Positions 62,098 through 64,000 of a stretch of 64,000 nucleotides of DNA are shown here, piece by piece. Source of the DNA: Blastomyces gilchristii SLH14081 (lineage: Eukaryota > Ascomycota > Eurotiomycetes > Onygenales > Ajellomycetaceae); contig NW_003101674.1 in the NCBI RefSeq assembly GCF_000003855.2, forward strand, positions 1,428,269 through 1,492,268, given 5' to 3'. The first letter of the stretch is position 1. The number at the start of each line of letters is the position of its first letter. Under the pieces are notes generated by a model. It made no database searches. It was given only the letters and a program-made list of their open reading frames with translations, and was not told the origin of the DNA. Position numbers and translations under genes: made by a program.

Positions 62098-63850
62098 TTT
62101 CAAGCTCAGTCAGTCAGCAATCATCTGTTAGAACTGAAATAACTAAAAACTGATATACTTCAATTTCTATAAACTCTACTGTAGATACTCAGAAGCAGTT
62201 ACTCAAATTATAAATTACTCTTATAAAAGAAGTTTTAGAGAATTTATTAATCACTTACAGAACATTATTCTCTGTATCTATAATAGAGAAATTCTTCAAA
62301 TCAATGAATAAATCAATCTTAGTGAAGAATATCTTTAAGCATCTTCTACAGAATCAAGCTATTTTTCTATAACAAATACTTATTATCTGTAAACATTCTC
62401 AAACTGAGTCTCTAGATATAATCTTCAGAGATATTTATAAACTGAAAAGAAACTTTCTTAAGCTGTGATCACTTAAGATTACTTGTTAAATTATAATCTA
62501 TAAGAGCTTTTATAAGTTTGTATTTGAAATTGACTCACAAGTCTGACTGTGTGATATAAAAGATGAAGAAGCTGTTATCTACATAATAACTAATCTCTAT
62601 TACACTGAAGTCAAGAACTGACTGAATCATTTAGAGAATAATCATGAGAGATCTTATTAATCTATTCTTAAAATCTATCTAGAGAATAAGTTAAGAGACT
62701 CTGTAAGCTGAACAGAGAATATCTAAACTGTGATTATCAATATTAGAAAAAGAGATAAGAAATCTGATAAAAACTACTCACAGTACTTCATGAAATTATG
62801 ATATAAATTAAAATTTATGAAAATAGAGCTCTGAAATAAGATCTGAATAATAATATTTATAAAGAAGCTAATTAAAGATATGTAGAATAAGCTTATTAAG
62901 TAAGACTCTAAGTTCTTAACTCTGAAGAAACTAATGACTCTCATTCACTGCTTATAGATCACTGTAAGAGTCACAGATCTGTAAAGAGTGAATTATTAAT
63001 CAGTCTTATAAGAGTTAGAATAATAAAGAACAGATTTATCAGAAAAAGATAATAAGATATAGAGAGATTTATATCTGACTACTAAGCAGAGAGAGAGAGC
63101 TTCATAAGCTTCTATAAATAGAGTATATGATAGAGAGACTAAGAAAAAGAGTCTCTACTTCATCTGTTCTAAATTAGAATATCTCTGTATAAACTGTCTG
63201 AATAAATTAAAATAGAAATTTAAGAAGTTATGAACAGAGTCAGTAACAGTCTTCTTATGAATCTTAAAGCTACTATCTGAATCTGTTACTTCTCTGATGA
63301 AAATGCTTACTTATAGAAAGAGACTATATCACAGTACTGTTACTCTGTAAGTATAAGAAGTATTAATAAACTCAGAATCTCAGATCACTGTAGTGCTTCT
63401 AAAGCTCACAGAGTGAATAAGCTGAGTGATAAAAACTGAGAATCTACTCTTATAATAAGCAGAGTATAAGAACTCAGATCTGAGAACTGAGAGACTTATA
63501 AGAGTTATCTTTAAATTACAAGATCTCTTCAGAATCTGAAGAAGATTTATGAAAACTATGATTATTACAGATATCATAGATAATATGTACTTGAGACTTA
63601 TATAACTTTAAAGACACAATTCACACATAGCTATGTATAAGTCAGGTTTATACTTTCAATCAGTGTTGATAGACTCACTTACAGAGATAGAATCAGTTAA
63701 TACTGTAGAGTTAATTAGAGAAGACAAGCTCATCTATATATTAACTTTACAAATATCTGAGAACTTCACAGTTATCAAAACTAAGCTTCAGATATTAGAG
63801 AAATACTGAGTTATTACAGAGATATTTAGCTCAGTAAAGACAGCTAAGCT
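61840..63850 (+). mobile_element. LTR retrotransposon C: 5' LTR, gag and protease remnant
   Basis: The LTR 61840-62097 is followed by plus-strand gag-like sequence (about 62200-63200; ICSKLEYLCINCLN near 63160-63205 resembles a degraded zinc knuckle), then LINSESQITVVLLKLTE at 63365-63415, which fits the retroviral-type aspartic protease start (LxDSGSxxxxxS) with RIP changes Asp-to-Asn and Gly-to-Glu. A gag-protease order in a gypsy-like element is therefore likely. Sequence similarity to AT-converted DNA stops near 63850. Confidence 0.65.
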
Positions 63851-64000
63851 TCTTCCCACCATAAGAAGGAGATAACAAAGATCTGGAGAAGAGGACCGCT
63901 CTTAAAGAGCTGTTCGATATAATGCAGGGTTAGAAGGCACAGCGTTATAACGTAACATCGATTCAAACAGCTCCATTGCCAACAGCGCATGTCGCTCAGC
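63851..64000. other. Return to normal base composition at window end
   Basis: From about 63855 (TTCCCACCATAAGAAGGAG) the sequence has balanced composition and several CpGs and shows no RIP bias. No gene or repeat can be recognised in the 150 bases available. Confidence 0.5.

Noticed and set aside
19769..63850. AT-rich block as a centromere core
   Set aside because: Possible in principle, but everything is explained by RIP-mutated transposons; sequence alone cannot show CENP-A occupancy.

Overview
The window looks like a piece of a filamentous ascomycete chromosome with a sharp two-compartment structure. A GC-balanced island (about 7.98-19.2 kb) carries four intron-containing single-copy genes. 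Everything else is extremely AT-rich, TA-rich DNA made of transposable elements whose reading frames are full of TAA/TAG/TGA at expected Gln and Trp positions and of Gly-to-Asp/Glu, Asp-to-Asn, His-to-Tyr and Cys-to-Tyr changes, i.e. C-to-T mutation on both strands, the signature of repeat-induced point mutation (RIP). Short introns with GTA(A/T)GT donors and CTAAC-type branch sites fit Pezizomycotina. I lean to Eurotiomycetes (Onygenales or Eurotiales), but that is inference.

Gene island, left to right: a minus-strand acidic protein with an FGDF clathrin-adaptor-ear motif and an apparent 1-base frameshift (8670-10656); NSP1, the central-channel FG nucleoporin (11267-13475, plus, 3 exons); the mitochondrial ATPase inhibitor IF1/INH1 (14724-15494, minus, 4 small exons); and a 14-3-3 protein (17603-18683, plus, 5 coding exons, with a probable 510-bp 5'UTR intron). 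Genes 1 and 2 share a 610-bp divergent promoter; genes 2 and 3 converge; genes 3 and 4 diverge across 2.1 kb.

The repeat compartments can be dissected because insertions interrupt one another and leave target-site duplications (TSDs). Left flank (1-7975): Ty3/gypsy chromovirus A1 (minus) inserted in a second chromovirus, B2 (plus). Right flank: a 0.5-kb MITE (19769-28553) is split by an 8.27-kb gypsy element (20110-28382). A hAT transposon copy (W', plus) begins in the N gap near 28.6-28.9 kb and is split by a Helitron (31430-48788, minus), which itself holds a deleted copia element (33773-37626, TSD CATAT), a MITE (37649-38154, TSD AGTGCAGT) and a second, 6.2-kb hAT copy W (42283-48492, TSD CATGTGAT). 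Inside W sits a tRNA-headed SINE (44283-44654, 13-bp TSD). The rest of W' (48789 onward) is further split by a full-length chromovirus (50482-58313, TSD GATTT), another MITE (58570-59074) and a third chromovirus (59900 onward), which is in turn invaded by another LTR element at 61840. Composition returns toward normal at about 63.85 kb.

The most notable items are the SINE with its empty-site paralogue; the hAT/MITE family (same ends, same 8-bp TSD length, hAT transposase in the long copies); the Helitron with recognisable HUH, two-tyrosine and helicase motifs plus a tandem 5' fragment and an opposite-strand Cys-rich ORF; and the survival of GC/CpG patches at the outer ends of elements that are otherwise RIP-eroded.
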